The notes beneath the pieces are model-generated. The model was not told where the DNA came from. It was given only the letters and a program-made list of their open reading frames with translations, and did not search any database. Both the position numbers and the translations under genes were made by a program. 64,000 bases of DNA from Paenibacillus typhae (GTDB taxonomy: Bacteria > Bacillota > Bacilli > Paenibacillales > Paenibacillaceae): the NCBI RefSeq assembly GCF_900099765.1, contig NZ_FNDX01000010.1:124001-188000 (forward strand), in the 5' to 3' direction. Positions 53,384 to 61,841 of the stretch are shown piece by piece; position 1 is the stretch's first letter; each line of letters begins with the position of its first letter.

Positions 53384-53897
53384 CAGCTGGCGAACCGGCT
53401 TCCATCAGGATGATATTTCTGTTCAGTCCGGCTAACCCGCGGAATAATCCGCCCGTCAATTCTCCGTCGAAGCCATTGAATAAATCTGCCATGAACTTCT
53501 CCTCTTTCTTACTTCTACCTGCAAAATAATCCATACACGCCTCAGTCAGCCGCACACGGACAATCCTTGCATCCTGTACATCCTTAGCCAGTTCCAGCAG
53601 TCCTTGCTTCTCCAGTATTAGCGCCATCTTCTTCACATTTTGCCTGGAGCTTCCGGTCATCACAGCGAGTTCTGTCAAGGCAGGGGCGGTAGTGCCGCTC
53701 TTCAAAATAACAGCGATCAGCAGCCACTGCTTCGTCGTGATCTGCGCATCAAGCTTATCTCCCAGTGCCTGAATCCGGTTGGCAAGCATGAGTAAAGTCC
53801 CCAGAATATATGCTTGCTGTTCTTGCTGTTCTTGCTGTTCTTGCTGTTCTTGCTGTTCTTGCTGTTCTTGCTGTTCTTGCTGTTCATTCTCATTCAA
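53370..53897 (-). CDS. MarR-family regulator with (EQQ)8 N-terminal tract
   Basis: 175 residues. After MNEN come eight EQQ units, then a MarR domain (about 29-165; ITTKQWLLIAVILKSGTTAP, LAVMTGSSRQNVKKMALILE, KQGLLELAKD, wing VQDARIVRVRLTE). Start is TTG at 53897, behind a G-rich site (GGGGG, 9 bases). A perfect palindrome, its likely operator, lies just upstream. It may control itself, the DUF6544 gene and the divergent ABC transporter. Confidence 0.85.
   Translation of the reverse strand: MNENEQQEQQEQQEQQEQQEQQEQQEQQAYILGTLLMLANRIQALGDKLDAQITTKQWLLIAVILKSGTTAPALTELAVMTGSSRQNVKKMALILEKQGLLELAKDVQDARIVRVRLTEACMDYFAGRSKKEEKFMADLFNGFDGELTGGLFRGLAGLNRNIILMEAGSPADEKE
53814..53885 (-). repeat. Nine-base minisatellite, eight exact copies
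   Basis: Eight uninterrupted copies of TTGCTGTTC (plus strand) encode (EQQ)8 of the MarR protein. The unit is a multiple of three, so copy-number changes keep the reading frame. Confidence 0.97.
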
Positions 53898-53921
53898 TCA
53901 GCTCATCCCCCACCTTTAAAG

Positions 53922-53933
53922 GTAACTAGTTAC
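53922..53933. promoter_or_regulatory. MarR operator candidate
   Basis: GTAACTAGTTAC is a perfect 12-base palindrome, 25 bases before the MarR start codon and about 207 before the divergent ABC gene. The rest of the 242-base gap holds a TATAAT at 54032-54037 that may serve the ABC operon. Confidence 0.6.
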
Positions 53934-54139
53934 GTATTCAATATATTCCATAATCCGTGTGGTGTCACTACATCCCGAGGCGGAGATATAAATGGTCTTG
54001 CAGACTGTTAAGCAGGGCCGGAGAGCGGGAGTATAATGAGGCAGCAGTGAACGTTCTGAAAGGATACATACACGTTTACATTCAGTTTAAATAAGGGATT
54101 TAAGATCCTTATATATTAGGAGCGCAGGAGGAGAGGCAA

Positions 54140-55177
54140 ATGAATCAGCAAGGAAATAAGGTTCGGCAGCAGGTTGAATTAGCGATTGAGGCGCAGGGGT
54201 TAGTCAAAATTTTTGGAGATAACCGCGCGGTGGATGGCGTGGATTTGAAGGTGCCTACCGGCACCATCTACGGGGTGCTGGGGCCTAACGGGGCGGGAAA
54301 AACTACCGCGATCCGCATGCTGGCAACACTGCTCAGACCGGACGGAGGCTCTGCCAGAATCTTCGGACATGATGTAGTAAAGGAGCCGCAGATTGTTCGG
54401 CAGCTAATTGGAGTTACCGGACAGTATGCCTCAGTGGATGAATCGCTGAGCGCTACAGAGAATCTGGTGATTTTCTCGCGCCTGCTTGGACTGGGGCGGG
54501 CCGAAGCCAAGCGCAAGGCAGCAGACCTGCTGGAGGAATTCGGGCTGAGTGAAGCGGCCAGACGGCCGCTGAAGAATTTCTCCGGCGGGATGCGCCGGCG
54601 TCTGGATCTGGCGGCAAGCCTGATCGCGCAGCCGCCGCTGATCTTTCTGGATGAACCGACCACCGGACTTGATCCGAGAACCCGCAATCAGATGTGGGAT
54701 ACGATCCGCCGTCTGGTAGGTTCGGGCTCGACCGTGCTGCTGACGACGCAGTATTTGGAGGAAGCGGATCAGCTGGCCGACCGGATTGCCGTAATTGACC
54801 ATGGCCGGGTGGTTGCCGAAGGCACCGTCGATGATCTGAAATCCTCAATCGGCAGCTCGTCGCTGCATCTCAGAGTCCAGAATCCGCAGCAGATCCAGCT
54901 GGCCCGGCAGACGGTGGAGCGTGTACTCCGTGTGCAGACTGCGATTTCAGCGGAAGCGGCCACCATTACAGCTCCAATGGGCAATGCGGATGCCGTAACC
55001 GATCTGCTCATTGGCCTTCGTGAAGCAGGGGTTCCCTTGTCGGAGATGAGCGTGCAGAAGCCGACCCTTGACGAAGTGTTCTTGTCACTGACCGGCCGCG
55101 GGGTAGAGGATCATGCAGCACAGTCGGCAAATAAAACAGCTAAAACGGAGGGGCAGGAATATGAGTACATTCATTAA
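54140..55177 (+). CDS. DrrA-type ABC transporter ATPase
   Basis: 345 residues: Walker A GPNGAGKTT near 53, FSGGMRRRLDLA signature, Walker B LIFLDEPTTGLD, then the long C-terminal region (about 230-330) of daunorubicin-resistance-type ATPases. Pairs with the permease whose start it overlaps by 17 bases. Exports drugs or metabolites; substrate unknown. GGAGGAGAGG precedes the ATG. Confidence 0.9.
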   Translation: MNQQGNKVRQQVELAIEAQGLVKIFGDNRAVDGVDLKVPTGTIYGVLGPNGAGKTTAIRMLATLLRPDGGSARIFGHDVVKEPQIVRQLIGVTGQYASVDESLSATENLVIFSRLLGLGRAEAKRKAADLLEEFGLSEAARRPLKNFSGGMRRRLDLAASLIAQPPLIFLDEPTTGLDPRTRNQMWDTIRRLVGSGSTVLLTTQYLEEADQLADRIAVIDHGRVVAEGTVDDLKSSIGSSSLHLRVQNPQQIQLARQTVERVLRVQTAISAEAATITAPMGNADAVTDLLIGLREAGVPLSEMSVQKPTLDEVFLSLTGRGVEDHAAQSANKTAKTEGQEYEYIH

Positions 55178-55973
55178 ACCGGGCGCAGAACGCCAATTAA
55201 AAAATCGCTCCAGCCTCGGCCAGTCGGTCCGCAACTCCCTGACGATGGCTTACCGGGGGCTGCTCAAAATCAAGCGCACACCTGAGCAGCTGTTCGATGT
55301 TACGCTGCAGCCGATTATTTTCACCCTGATGTTCACTTATATCTTCGGCGGGGCGATCTCGGGGGATGTGGTCAGCTATCTGCCGGTCATTATCCCTGGG
55401 ATTCTGGTGCAGACAGTGATTACTACCTCGATTGTAACCGGCGTACAGCTGCGTGAGGATATGGAAAAAGGGGTATTCGACCGTTTCAAGTCACTGCCGA
55501 TCTCCCGTATCGCCCCCCTTGCAGGAGCGCTGTTGGCTGATACCGTCCGCTATACCATTGCTACTGTGCTGACTTTCACAATGGGTTATCTGATGGGCTA
55601 CCGTCCGGAAGGCGGGCTGGGCTCTGTAGTCCTCGCGGCCCTGCTGGTGATCGGCTGCTCCTGGGCGATCAGCTGGATCTTTGCCTTCTTTGGTGTCATC
55701 GCTCGTACAGCTTCCAGTGTACAGGGGATTTCGATGATCGTGCTGTTCCCGCTTACCTTCATGTCCAACGCCTTTGTACCTGCTGATACCATGCCTGACT
55801 GGCTGCAGTGGTTTGTTGCAATCAACCCGATCTCCCATCTCGTCACCGCTGTCCGTAATTTGACCAATGCAGGCACAGCAGGCTCCGACCTCGTTTATTC
55901 CCTGGTCGGCGCTGCAATTATTGTAGCGGTCTTTGCACCGGTCACCGTCCGCGCCTATATGCGCCGTACGTAA
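55161..55973 (+). CDS. DrrB-type ABC-2 permease
   Basis: 270 residues with six membrane helices and the ABC-2 signature region GISMIVLFPLTFMSNAFVPA-type (about 192-215) before WLQWFVAINP. ATG 55161 follows GGAGGGGC and gives the usual DrrB length; upstream in-frame starts lie inside the ATPase gene. A terminator follows. Confidence 0.9.
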   Translation: MSTFIKPGAERQLKNRSSLGQSVRNSLTMAYRGLLKIKRTPEQLFDVTLQPIIFTLMFTYIFGGAISGDVVSYLPVIIPGILVQTVITTSIVTGVQLREDMEKGVFDRFKSLPISRIAPLAGALLADTVRYTIATVLTFTMGYLMGYRPEGGLGSVVLAALLVIGCSWAISWIFAFFGVIARTASSVQGISMIVLFPLTFMSNAFVPADTMPDWLQWFVAINPISHLVTAVRNLTNAGTAGSDLVYSLVGAAIIVAVFAPVTVRAYMRRT

Positions 55974-55992
55974 ATTTTTGATTAACAGCAGG

Positions 55993-56024
55993 CAATCCTT
56001 CAAGAGTGGAGGATTGTCTTTTTT
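55993..56024 (+). terminator. Terminator of the DrrAB-type operon
   Basis: CAATCCT (55993-55999) pairs with AGGATTG (56010-56016), followed by TCTTTTTT. Confidence 0.88.
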
Positions 56025-56083
56025 GCTATACTAAGTACAAATGATGACCAATACCTGATTATGGAAAAGGAGCTGTCTATGCC

Positions 56084-56995
56084 ATGGATATGAGTCAGCC
56101 TGAATCTCTTCCAGTACACAAGGATTTTCCCTACGGTTCCCGCTATCTTACGGTGAATGGAGTGCGCCTGCATTATGTGGATGAGGGCGAAGGTCCGCCT
56201 GTGCTTTTGCTGCACGGCAATCCCACCTGGAGTTATATGTACCGCAATATTATTCCGTATCTGGCGCCCTATGTGCGCTGCATAGCAGTTGATCTGCCGG
56301 GGATGGGCAAATCGGACAAGCTGGAGCTTGGCTGCACGCTTGCGGAGCATGCGGAATATATCAGCTCATTCATTGAACAGCTTGGATTGATTAATCCGGT
56401 GCTGGTCGGCCATGACTGGGGGATGGCGGTGGGGCTGGAATATGCGGCAGCCAATCCCGGTAATGTGCGGGCAGTGGCGATGCTTGAGCCGCAGGCTTTG
56501 TATCCGACACCATCCTGGGAGGAATTTACGCCGGCTGAGTCGGCGGAGCTGTTCCAGCTGCTGCGTGATCCCGGGCAGGGCTGGCCGTTTATGCGTGACA
56601 ACAGCGTGTTCGTCGAGGGCATGCCGAGCATCATCATTAACCGGCAGTTGAGTGCAGAGGAGCATGAATATTACCGTGAGCCCTTCCTGAATCCGGAGGA
56701 GCGGCGTCCGATGTGGGTATTTCCTAACCAGATCCCGGTTGACGGGCAGCCTCCCGAGGTTGTGAAGGCAGTTGTACAGCGCAACCGCTGGTTCACCGGC
56801 TCTGATGTGCCTAAGCTACTCTTTTATGCCGAGCCGGGCTGTACAATCCGCGAGCCGCAGGTCAGCTGGTGCCGGGAGCATCTGAGTAATCTCACCCTAT
56901 GTCCGATAGGGAAGGGCTTCCACCATCTGACTGAGGAGAATCCGCAGCTGATCGGTCTGGAGCTGCAGCGCTGGATTAACGCTCTGCCTTTATAG
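56084..56995 (+). CDS. dhaA: Haloalkane dehalogenase (HLD-II type)
   Basis: 303 residues, alpha/beta hydrolase. Asp111 in VGHDWGM is the nucleophile; Trp112 and Asn46 (HGNPTWSYMYRN) would hold the halide; Glu135 (MLEPQAL) and His280 (GFHHLTEENP) complete the set seen in DhaA-like enzymes. It would hydrolyse a carbon-halogen bond in the cytosol. Single gene between two terminators. The family assignment is firm, the natural substrate unknown. Confidence 0.88.
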   Translation: MDMSQPESLPVHKDFPYGSRYLTVNGVRLHYVDEGEGPPVLLLHGNPTWSYMYRNIIPYLAPYVRCIAVDLPGMGKSDKLELGCTLAEHAEYISSFIEQLGLINPVLVGHDWGMAVGLEYAAANPGNVRAVAMLEPQALYPTPSWEEFTPAESAELFQLLRDPGQGWPFMRDNSVFVEGMPSIIINRQLSAEEHEYYREPFLNPEERRPMWVFPNQIPVDGQPPEVVKAVVQRNRWFTGSDVPKLLFYAEPGCTIREPQVSWCREHLSNLTLCPIGKGFHHLTEENPQLIGLELQRWINALPL

Positions 56996-57004
56996 GCCTA
57001 ACTA

Positions 57005-57047
57005 AGGAATGTTTGCAGACGTAGAGTCTGTAAGCACTCCTTTTTTT
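57005..57047 (+). terminator. Terminator after the dehalogenase gene
   Basis: Fifteen-base arms (57005-57019, 57027-57041) pair with G-U pairs, followed by seven T. Confidence 0.87.
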
Positions 57048-57084
57048 GTATGGCGATTGACAGATGCTGGATTGAGGAGGTATT

Positions 57085-57127
57085 ATGAGTTCGGAGTTAG
57101 TAATTTAGTAAATTAGTAAATTACTAA
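57085..57127 (+). promoter_or_regulatory. Seven-codon mini-frame and TTAGTAA array
   Basis: GAGGAGG then ATG at 57085 opens a frame of only seven codons (MSSELVI, stop 57106-57108). It runs into TTAGTAA at 57097, 57105 and 57113, spaced exactly 8 bases, and the complementary TTACTAA at 57121. The array looks like a repressor site; the mini-frame may be a gene remnant or leader. Confidence 0.5.
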
Positions 57128-57189
57128 ATCGAACGTTCAATCAAATCTTGAATGACAAACTAATTATTCTAAAACTGGAGCGTACAAAC

Positions 57190-57669
57190 ATGAAAATACC
57201 AACAACCCTCAAACATAAACCTGTGATCGTGTCCGAAAATTATGAGCAGGTAGACGGCCGGTATGCCGGCAATACGGACGCCCAGGGCTTGTCCCTGGGC
57301 CTGGCCCAATGGAATGACCGGGGCAAGGTCGATATTTCAGCCAAGGTATGGAGACATACGGGAGAGAAGTGGTCCAGACAGTCGGAGGAGCTGCCGATGC
57401 ACCGGGTGCTGGATCTGGCGATCCTGATCTGCAGAAGCAGCCTGTATTTTCAGGACGCCTACCGGCTGCCCGAGATGTATGATCCCGAGAACCCGCAGAT
57501 TGACCGCATCGGACTGCAGGGAGATGCCATGAATGTATCGGTCTGCACCGACAACCCGATGATCGGCAATGATATCAAGCTGTTTGCCCAGGCACTTGGC
57601 GAGGACGGCGAAATGATCGGCGAGCGGCTTAGTGTTCTGGCACGGGTGCTGAAGGAAATGGGCTATTAA
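57190..57669 (+). CDS. DUF6530-like protein
   Basis: 159 residues. NYEQVDGRYAGNTDAQGLSL, then LGLAQWNDRG, and HRVLDLAILICRSSLYFQDA suggest the DUF6530 family; function unknown, cytosolic. ATG 57190 gives MKIPTTLKHKPV; an in-frame start at 57148 has no site. The GIY-YIG-like gene follows 40 bases later. Confidence 0.7.
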   Translation: MKIPTTLKHKPVIVSENYEQVDGRYAGNTDAQGLSLGLAQWNDRGKVDISAKVWRHTGEKWSRQSEELPMHRVLDLAILICRSSLYFQDAYRLPEMYDPENPQIDRIGLQGDAMNVSVCTDNPMIGNDIKLFAQALGEDGEMIGERLSVLARVLKEMGY

Positions 57670-57709
57670 GCATAGACTCAAGGCTAAGCAAATGAAAGGG
57701 GAATTTGAA

Positions 57710-58069
57710 GTGGACAAAAGCAAGCGCAAGGAGCTGCAGGAGGAATTCAAACAGATCAAGACCTATATGGGAGCCATCCAGATTACCAATAAGGTCAGCG
57801 GCAAAATCTATGTAGACACCTTCTCCAACCTCAAGAACAAATGGTTCACCCTGCAGATGCAGCTGGATATGGGACGGTTCGCCAATGCAGGCCTGCAGAA
57901 GGACTGGAAGGAGCTTGGTGCGGACAGCTTTACCTATGAGGTGCTGGAGCAGAAAGAGGCGGATGAAATCACCGATATCAAATGGGAATGCAAGCAGATG
58001 CTGAAGCACTGGCTCGACAAGCTGCAGCCTTATGAGGATAAGGGCTATAACAAGCCTTTGCTTAGATAA
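57710..58069 (+). CDS. GIY-YIG nuclease-fold protein
   Basis: 119 residues. YMGAIQITNKVSGKIYVDTF corresponds to the GIY-x-YIG strand-turn-strand, though neither triplet is canonical, and LQKDWKELGADSFTYEVLEQ to the following helix and strand. Close relatives are common in Bacillota as small GIY-YIG proteins of unknown role; nuclease activity is doubtful. GTG 57710 is chosen because AAAGGGG lies 8 bases upstream. Confidence 0.78.
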   Translation: MDKSKRKELQEEFKQIKTYMGAIQITNKVSGKIYVDTFSNLKNKWFTLQMQLDMGRFANAGLQKDWKELGADSFTYEVLEQKEADEITDIKWECKQMLKHWLDKLQPYEDKGYNKPLLR

Positions 58070-58073
58070 ATGA

Positions 58074-58127
58074 AGAACAGCCGCAAGAGCTCCCTTGAAG
58101 AAAGGAAGCCTTGCGGCTGTTCTTTTA
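58074..58127. terminator. Bidirectional terminator
   Basis: AGAACAGCCGCAAG (58074-58087) pairs perfectly with CTTGCGGCTGTTCT (58110-58123), followed by TTTA. It overlaps the stop of the opposing PhzF gene. Confidence 0.88.
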
Positions 58128-59018
58128 GTCTATAAACCATTCGCCCCGGGCAACGGGATGCACCTGTCCTCCGACGTTAATGTCATACGAGTTGTCTTTT
58201 AATGAAGCCTTGACTTGAATCAGAGAGGGTCTGCCGATCTTGTAGCCCTGTTCAACACGGTACCGGAGCTCACTGCTGCCCAGATCATTATATTTCAGCA
58301 AATAGCCTGCAAGGTTCCCGTTCGCACTTCCTGTAGCTGCGTCCTCAGGAAATCCGGTATCCTCACAGAACACACGAACATGAAGATCATGATCCGCCTG
58401 AACCGTCTCTTTGCAGTAGACAAGGATGTTCGCGCGGAACGCCTTTGCCAGAAATGCCTCAAAGGCTGCATGGTTAATCCGGCAGGCATGTACAGCCTCC
58501 AGGGAGCGAAGCGGGACAATAATGGAAGCAAGACCGGTGGATACCTCCTGTACAGGATAATCCGGCTCAAGCTCTCCGGCATCAATGCCCAGTATTTCAG
58601 CAATCACATCAGGGTCAACCGTCCGCCCGAATTGCGGAGGTTTCTGCTTCATCCACAGCTCATGCCGGCCCGCCGCAGTAACGGGAATTTGCCCGACGCC
58701 GAGATTAAGAGTAATGGTGCCGCCCGTATCCTGTTCAAGCCCCCGTTCAATCTCCCGCTGAATAATGTACGCTGTCCCGAGCGTCGGATGCCCTGCAAAC
58801 GGAACCTCAGTATCCGGTGTAAAAATCCGCACATTATAGCCGCCGTTAACCCGCTCGTCTGACTCGATAAACGTGGTTTCAGCAAAATTGACCTCCTTCG
58901 CGATCGTCTGCAGCAGCTTCTGCGGCAGAGCAGCAGTGTTGCGGAATACGGCCAGCTGATTGCCGGCATATCTCTTTTCGCCAAAAACATCTACAATATA
59001 ATATGGAATCGTATTCAA
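58125..59018 (-). CDS. PhzF-family isomerase/epimerase
   Basis: 298 residues of the PhzF/diaminopimelate-epimerase-like fold: YYIVDVFGEKRYAGNQLAVF, catalytic Glu47 in FAETTFI, DTEVPFAGHPTLGTA and DAATGSANGNLAGYL. No phenazine genes are nearby, so the substrate is unknown. TTG at 59018 is chosen as start, with GGGGAGG 7 bases upstream; the open frame reaches 59228. Confidence 0.88.
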   Translation of the reverse strand: MNTIPYYIVDVFGEKRYAGNQLAVFRNTAALPQKLLQTIAKEVNFAETTFIESDERVNGGYNVRIFTPDTEVPFAGHPTLGTAYIIQREIERGLEQDTGGTITLNLGVGQIPVTAAGRHELWMKQKPPQFGRTVDPDVIAEILGIDAGELEPDYPVQEVSTGLASIIVPLRSLEAVHACRINHAAFEAFLAKAFRANILVYCKETVQADHDLHVRVFCEDTGFPEDAATGSANGNLAGYLLKYNDLGSSELRYRVEQGYKIGRPSLIQVKASLKDNSYDINVGGQVHPVARGEWFID

Positions 59019-59187
59019 GCAAAAGCCTCCCCATAGTGATAAACAATAAGCTTTAGAATAAAGGGATACCGGGTGCATTGCAAGACACCAGTAAGCAGCT
59101 GTGCAGCATCTTGAAGAGACTTTTGGCGAAACTTCCAAATTAAGGAGACGTATAAACACAAAAACGTACTGACGGGAGGACTGCACA

Positions 59188-59457
59188 GTGGCAAACGAAG
59201 CCAGAAGGTTTTTTAAACTATTTTCCAAAAATATAAAGGAGCTGCGGAGTCCGGCACCCTATGAGGTGAACGGGCTGCGTGTCATCTGCGTTCATTGCCG
59301 GCATGACCGGTTTGACCATGGCTTTGCCCAGCTGAATACGGCTTTGTTAAGCTTTTTGAATCTGGATTTCGCCAACCGTTCGGCGAATATCCTGACCTGC
59401 GACCGCTGCGGGTATGTTCACTGGTTCAATAAAGATATCAGGAGGGTGAGAGTATGA
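59188..59457 (+). CDS. Small zinc-ribbon protein
   Basis: 89 residues with CVHC (about 34-37) and CDRC (about 71-74), a four-cysteine zinc ribbon. Probably a nucleic-acid or protein-binding knuckle; role unknown. GTG 59188 has GGGAGG about 8 bases upstream. Overlaps the lipoprotein start by 4 bases. Confidence 0.75.
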   Translation: MANEARRFFKLFSKNIKELRSPAPYEVNGLRVICVHCRHDRFDHGFAQLNTALLSFLNLDFANRSANILTCDRCGYVHWFNKDIRRVRV

Positions 59458-60122
59458 TGAGGTTAAAGTCTGCCGCAGGATTAGGCGTATGTATGATGAC
59501 AGCCGGCCTATTGCTCACAGGGTGTGCAACTGATGCAAAGCCTGCAAAGCTGTCTAAAGAGGATGCGAGGACGATCGTCGAGGATAAGCTGGATCAGAGC
59601 AGCAGCAGCCTTGCAGGCCAACTGGCTGACATTACTCCGGATGATGTATGGGAGGAGACGGGTCATCAGCTGTTTAAGGATAGCAGCAGTCTGGAGACTT
59701 ACGTGGTGGCGGACGGAAAAGCGGCTGTACTGGGGACCGGTTTTGGCGGCAGCGGGGTAACGAGTGTTGTACCCTATGATGTGAATGGTGACGGTGCCGG
59801 GGATCTTGTGTATGCCTACTCTTACGGATCAGGTATTCACCGTTCGGTGATGTCCTGGATGGATCTGCAGACGATGACTGAGCATCCGGTGCTTAGTAAA
59901 GCTGAAACGGCCGGATTCCGGACGTATGATCTGATTTTACAGAAGGAAGACGATTCCATTATTGTATATCAGGTAGGCAACAAGCAGAACCGGGAAGCTG
60001 TAACTCAGGCACTGATGAGCTATCCGGCCAGTAAGGATATTGAGTCAATGAGTCTTGTTAAGGATGGCGTGCTGGTTAAGGAGCAGGATGGGCTGTATTA
60101 TGAAGCAACCGGCGCGGACTGA
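59454..60122 (+). CDS. Lipoprotein with FG-GAP-like motif
   Basis: 222 residues; signal ends LLLTGCAT (Cys24). DVNGDGAGDLVYAYSYGSG (about 111-129) looks like a calcium-binding FG-GAP repeat. Role unknown, probably on the outer face of the membrane. Translationally coupled to the zinc-ribbon gene (ATGA). Confidence 0.75.
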   Translation: MMRLKSAAGLGVCMMTAGLLLTGCATDAKPAKLSKEDARTIVEDKLDQSSSSLAGQLADITPDDVWEETGHQLFKDSSSLETYVVADGKAAVLGTGFGGSGVTSVVPYDVNGDGAGDLVYAYSYGSGIHRSVMSWMDLQTMTEHPVLSKAETAGFRTYDLILQKEDDSIIVYQVGNKQNREAVTQALMSYPASKDIESMSLVKDGVLVKEQDGLYYEATGAD

Positions 60123-60165
60123 GCGTTCAGCATTATGACGAACAAAAGAGGCTGGAGATGATAAC

Positions 60166-60885
60166 ATGTTTCTGCGAAGACTGGAGCTGCTGCTCCACAA
60201 TGTCCCTGATCCCGGGCGATACCCTTTTTCTATACCGGCGCTGAAGCAGCTGCATACCGTTGAGTTCAAGACCAATGTTACATTCCTTGTTGGAGAAAAC
60301 GGATCGGGCAAATCCACCCTGCTGGAGGCGATTGCTTATCAATGCGGCTTCAATACGGCAGGCGGCGGACGGAACAATACCTATGAGGTAGATGCCGCCC
60401 ATTCCGCGCTGGGTGATCATATCCGGCTGTCGTGGCTGCCGAAGATCACAAACGGATTTTTTCTGCGGGCCGAGACCTTTTACCATTTTGCCTCCCATCT
60501 GGATACGATGCCTGAGAGTCTGCGGTATTACGGGGGGCAGTCGCTGCATAAACAGTCTCACGGGGAGGCTTTCTTGTCCCTGTTCAACAACCGTTTCGGC
60601 AAAAAAGCGCTCTACCTGCTGGACGAGCCCGAGGCTGCACTCTCACCCGCCCGCCAGCTGTCGCTTATGCGTATCATCAAGGATCTGGACAAGGAGGCGC
60701 AGTTTATCATTGCCACCCATTCACCGATTCTGCTTGGCTACCCGGATGCGCAGATCCTTAACTTTGACAGCCAGCCTGCCTCGGAGATCCGGTACGAAGA
60801 CACACTGCATTACATTATAACAAGACAATTTCTGGAGAACCGCAAGGCGGTGTTACGGGAGCTGTTCAGTGACGGGGATGAGTGA
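60166..60885 (+). CDS. Soluble ABC-type AAA ATPase (YbjD/RecF-like)
   Basis: 239 residues: Walker A LVGENGSGKSTLLEA (43-50 core), signature-like QSHGEAFLSLF, Walker B YLLDEPEAALSP and the switch IIATHSPILLG. No coiled coil or membrane part. Similar stand-alone ATPases are widespread, some in defence or repair; no partner nuclease is beside it, so the role stays open. GGAGATG lies before the ATG. Confidence 0.85.
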   Translation: MFLRRLELLLHNVPDPGRYPFSIPALKQLHTVEFKTNVTFLVGENGSGKSTLLEAIAYQCGFNTAGGGRNNTYEVDAAHSALGDHIRLSWLPKITNGFFLRAETFYHFASHLDTMPESLRYYGGQSLHKQSHGEAFLSLFNNRFGKKALYLLDEPEAALSPARQLSLMRIIKDLDKEAQFIIATHSPILLGYPDAQILNFDSQPASEIRYEDTLHYIITRQFLENRKAVLRELFSDGDE

Positions 60886-60990
60886 ACGAAGAGCTGATTT
60901 CCTTTACGGACAGGTTGTATGGAGAAGCTCCGGACTGGTATAACTATTTATAAAAGACTTATATGAATGAACATCCCGGGAGGAAGAAGC

Positions 60991-61239
60991 ATGTCCAAAG
61001 AGTATTCAAGGGTATATATCGAAAGTGTAAAGCAGGAGCTGTTAAGCCGGCTTGGCTTGAAGCAAGTGTATTTTAAAGGGCAGGCGGGCGATGATCTGCT
61101 CTATGAGGCTACCGGCTTTGACCGTGGAACCTCGCATAAATTCTGTGTCCGGACCAAAAACGGATCGGTCGATGAGTCCGTTGGCGGAAAGTGGATGAAG
61201 GTGCGCGGCTTTACGGTCAAGAGCAAGGATTTGAACTGA
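60991..61239 (+). CDS. Hypothetical protein, 82 residues
   Basis: Basic soluble protein (for example YSRVYIESVKQELLSRLGLK, GTSHKFCVRTKNGSVDESVG). No family recognised. ATG 60991 has GGGAGG about 7 bases upstream, which supports it; an in-frame ATG at 60967 does not. Confidence 0.6.
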   Translation: MSKEYSRVYIESVKQELLSRLGLKQVYFKGQAGDDLLYEATGFDRGTSHKFCVRTKNGSVDESVGGKWMKVRGFTVKSKDLN

Positions 61240-61278
61240 GCCTGCAATAAAATCTGCTTTTGACACGGGGCAGCTGCT

Positions 61279-61307
61279 TTGACTAACCCTTTTGTATCCG
61301 ATATAGT
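61279..61307 (+). promoter_or_regulatory. Sigma-A promoter with overlapping palindrome
   Basis: TTGACT (61279-61284), 17 bases, TATAGT (61302-61307). GATATAGTTATATC (61300-61313), an inverted repeat, covers the -10 and could bind a repressor. Confidence 0.78.
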
Positions 61308-61350
61308 TATATCCAATTAAACTGGTTGCTAAAGAGACAGGAGGGCTGGT

Positions 61351-61722
61351 ATGGAGGTTTTTGCAGAGTATCTGGAGGGAATTAACAACCCAGAGCACCG
61401 TACCCGGACGGAGGAAGTATTGAACTGGGTTGCGGAGAAGTTCCCGGGTCTGGAGCCCAGGATGGCCTGGAATCAGCCCATGTACACCGATCACGGTACC
61501 TTTATTATTGGCTTCAGCGTATCTAAACAGCATTTGGCGGTGGCCCCGGAAATTGCCGGAATCAACCGGTTTTCGGACAAAATCGTACAAGCAGGCTATG
61601 ATCATACGAAGCAGCTGCTGCGGATCAAATGGGGGAGCCCGGTGGATTATGCCTTGCTTGAGGAAATAATCGACTTTAACATTCTGGATAAAGCAGACTG
61701 CTCCACCTTCTGGCGGAAATAA
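61351..61722 (+). CDS. DUF1801 frataxin-like iron chaperone (YdhG/Fra type)
   Basis: 123 residues: [37 protein letters not shown] and [20 protein letters not shown] match the YdhG family, reported as intracellular iron chaperone in Bacillus. Cytosolic. Own promoter upstream and terminator downstream. GGAGGG precedes the ATG. Confidence 0.85.
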   Translation: MEVFAEYLEGINNPEHRTRTEEVLNWVAEKFPGLEPRMAWNQPMYTDHGTFIIGFSVSKQHLAVAPEIAGINRFSDKIVQAGYDHTKQLLRIKWGSPVDYALLEEIIDFNILDKADCSTFWRK

Positions 61723-61749
61723 TGACGATGCCTCAATCATATTGTATCC

Positions 61750-61780
61750 GGCCGCAATGCTTGTCATTGTGGCCTCTTTG
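61750..61780 (+). terminator. Terminator after the DUF1801 gene
   Basis: GGCCGCAATG (61750-61759) pairs with CATTGTGGCC (61765-61774) with one G-U pair, followed by TCTTTG. Confidence 0.8.
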
Positions 61781-61841
61781 TATTTCTGAGAGAATATTAC
61801 AAAGCCTGTTAATCAGATAATCAAAAGGATGTGAACCGGCC

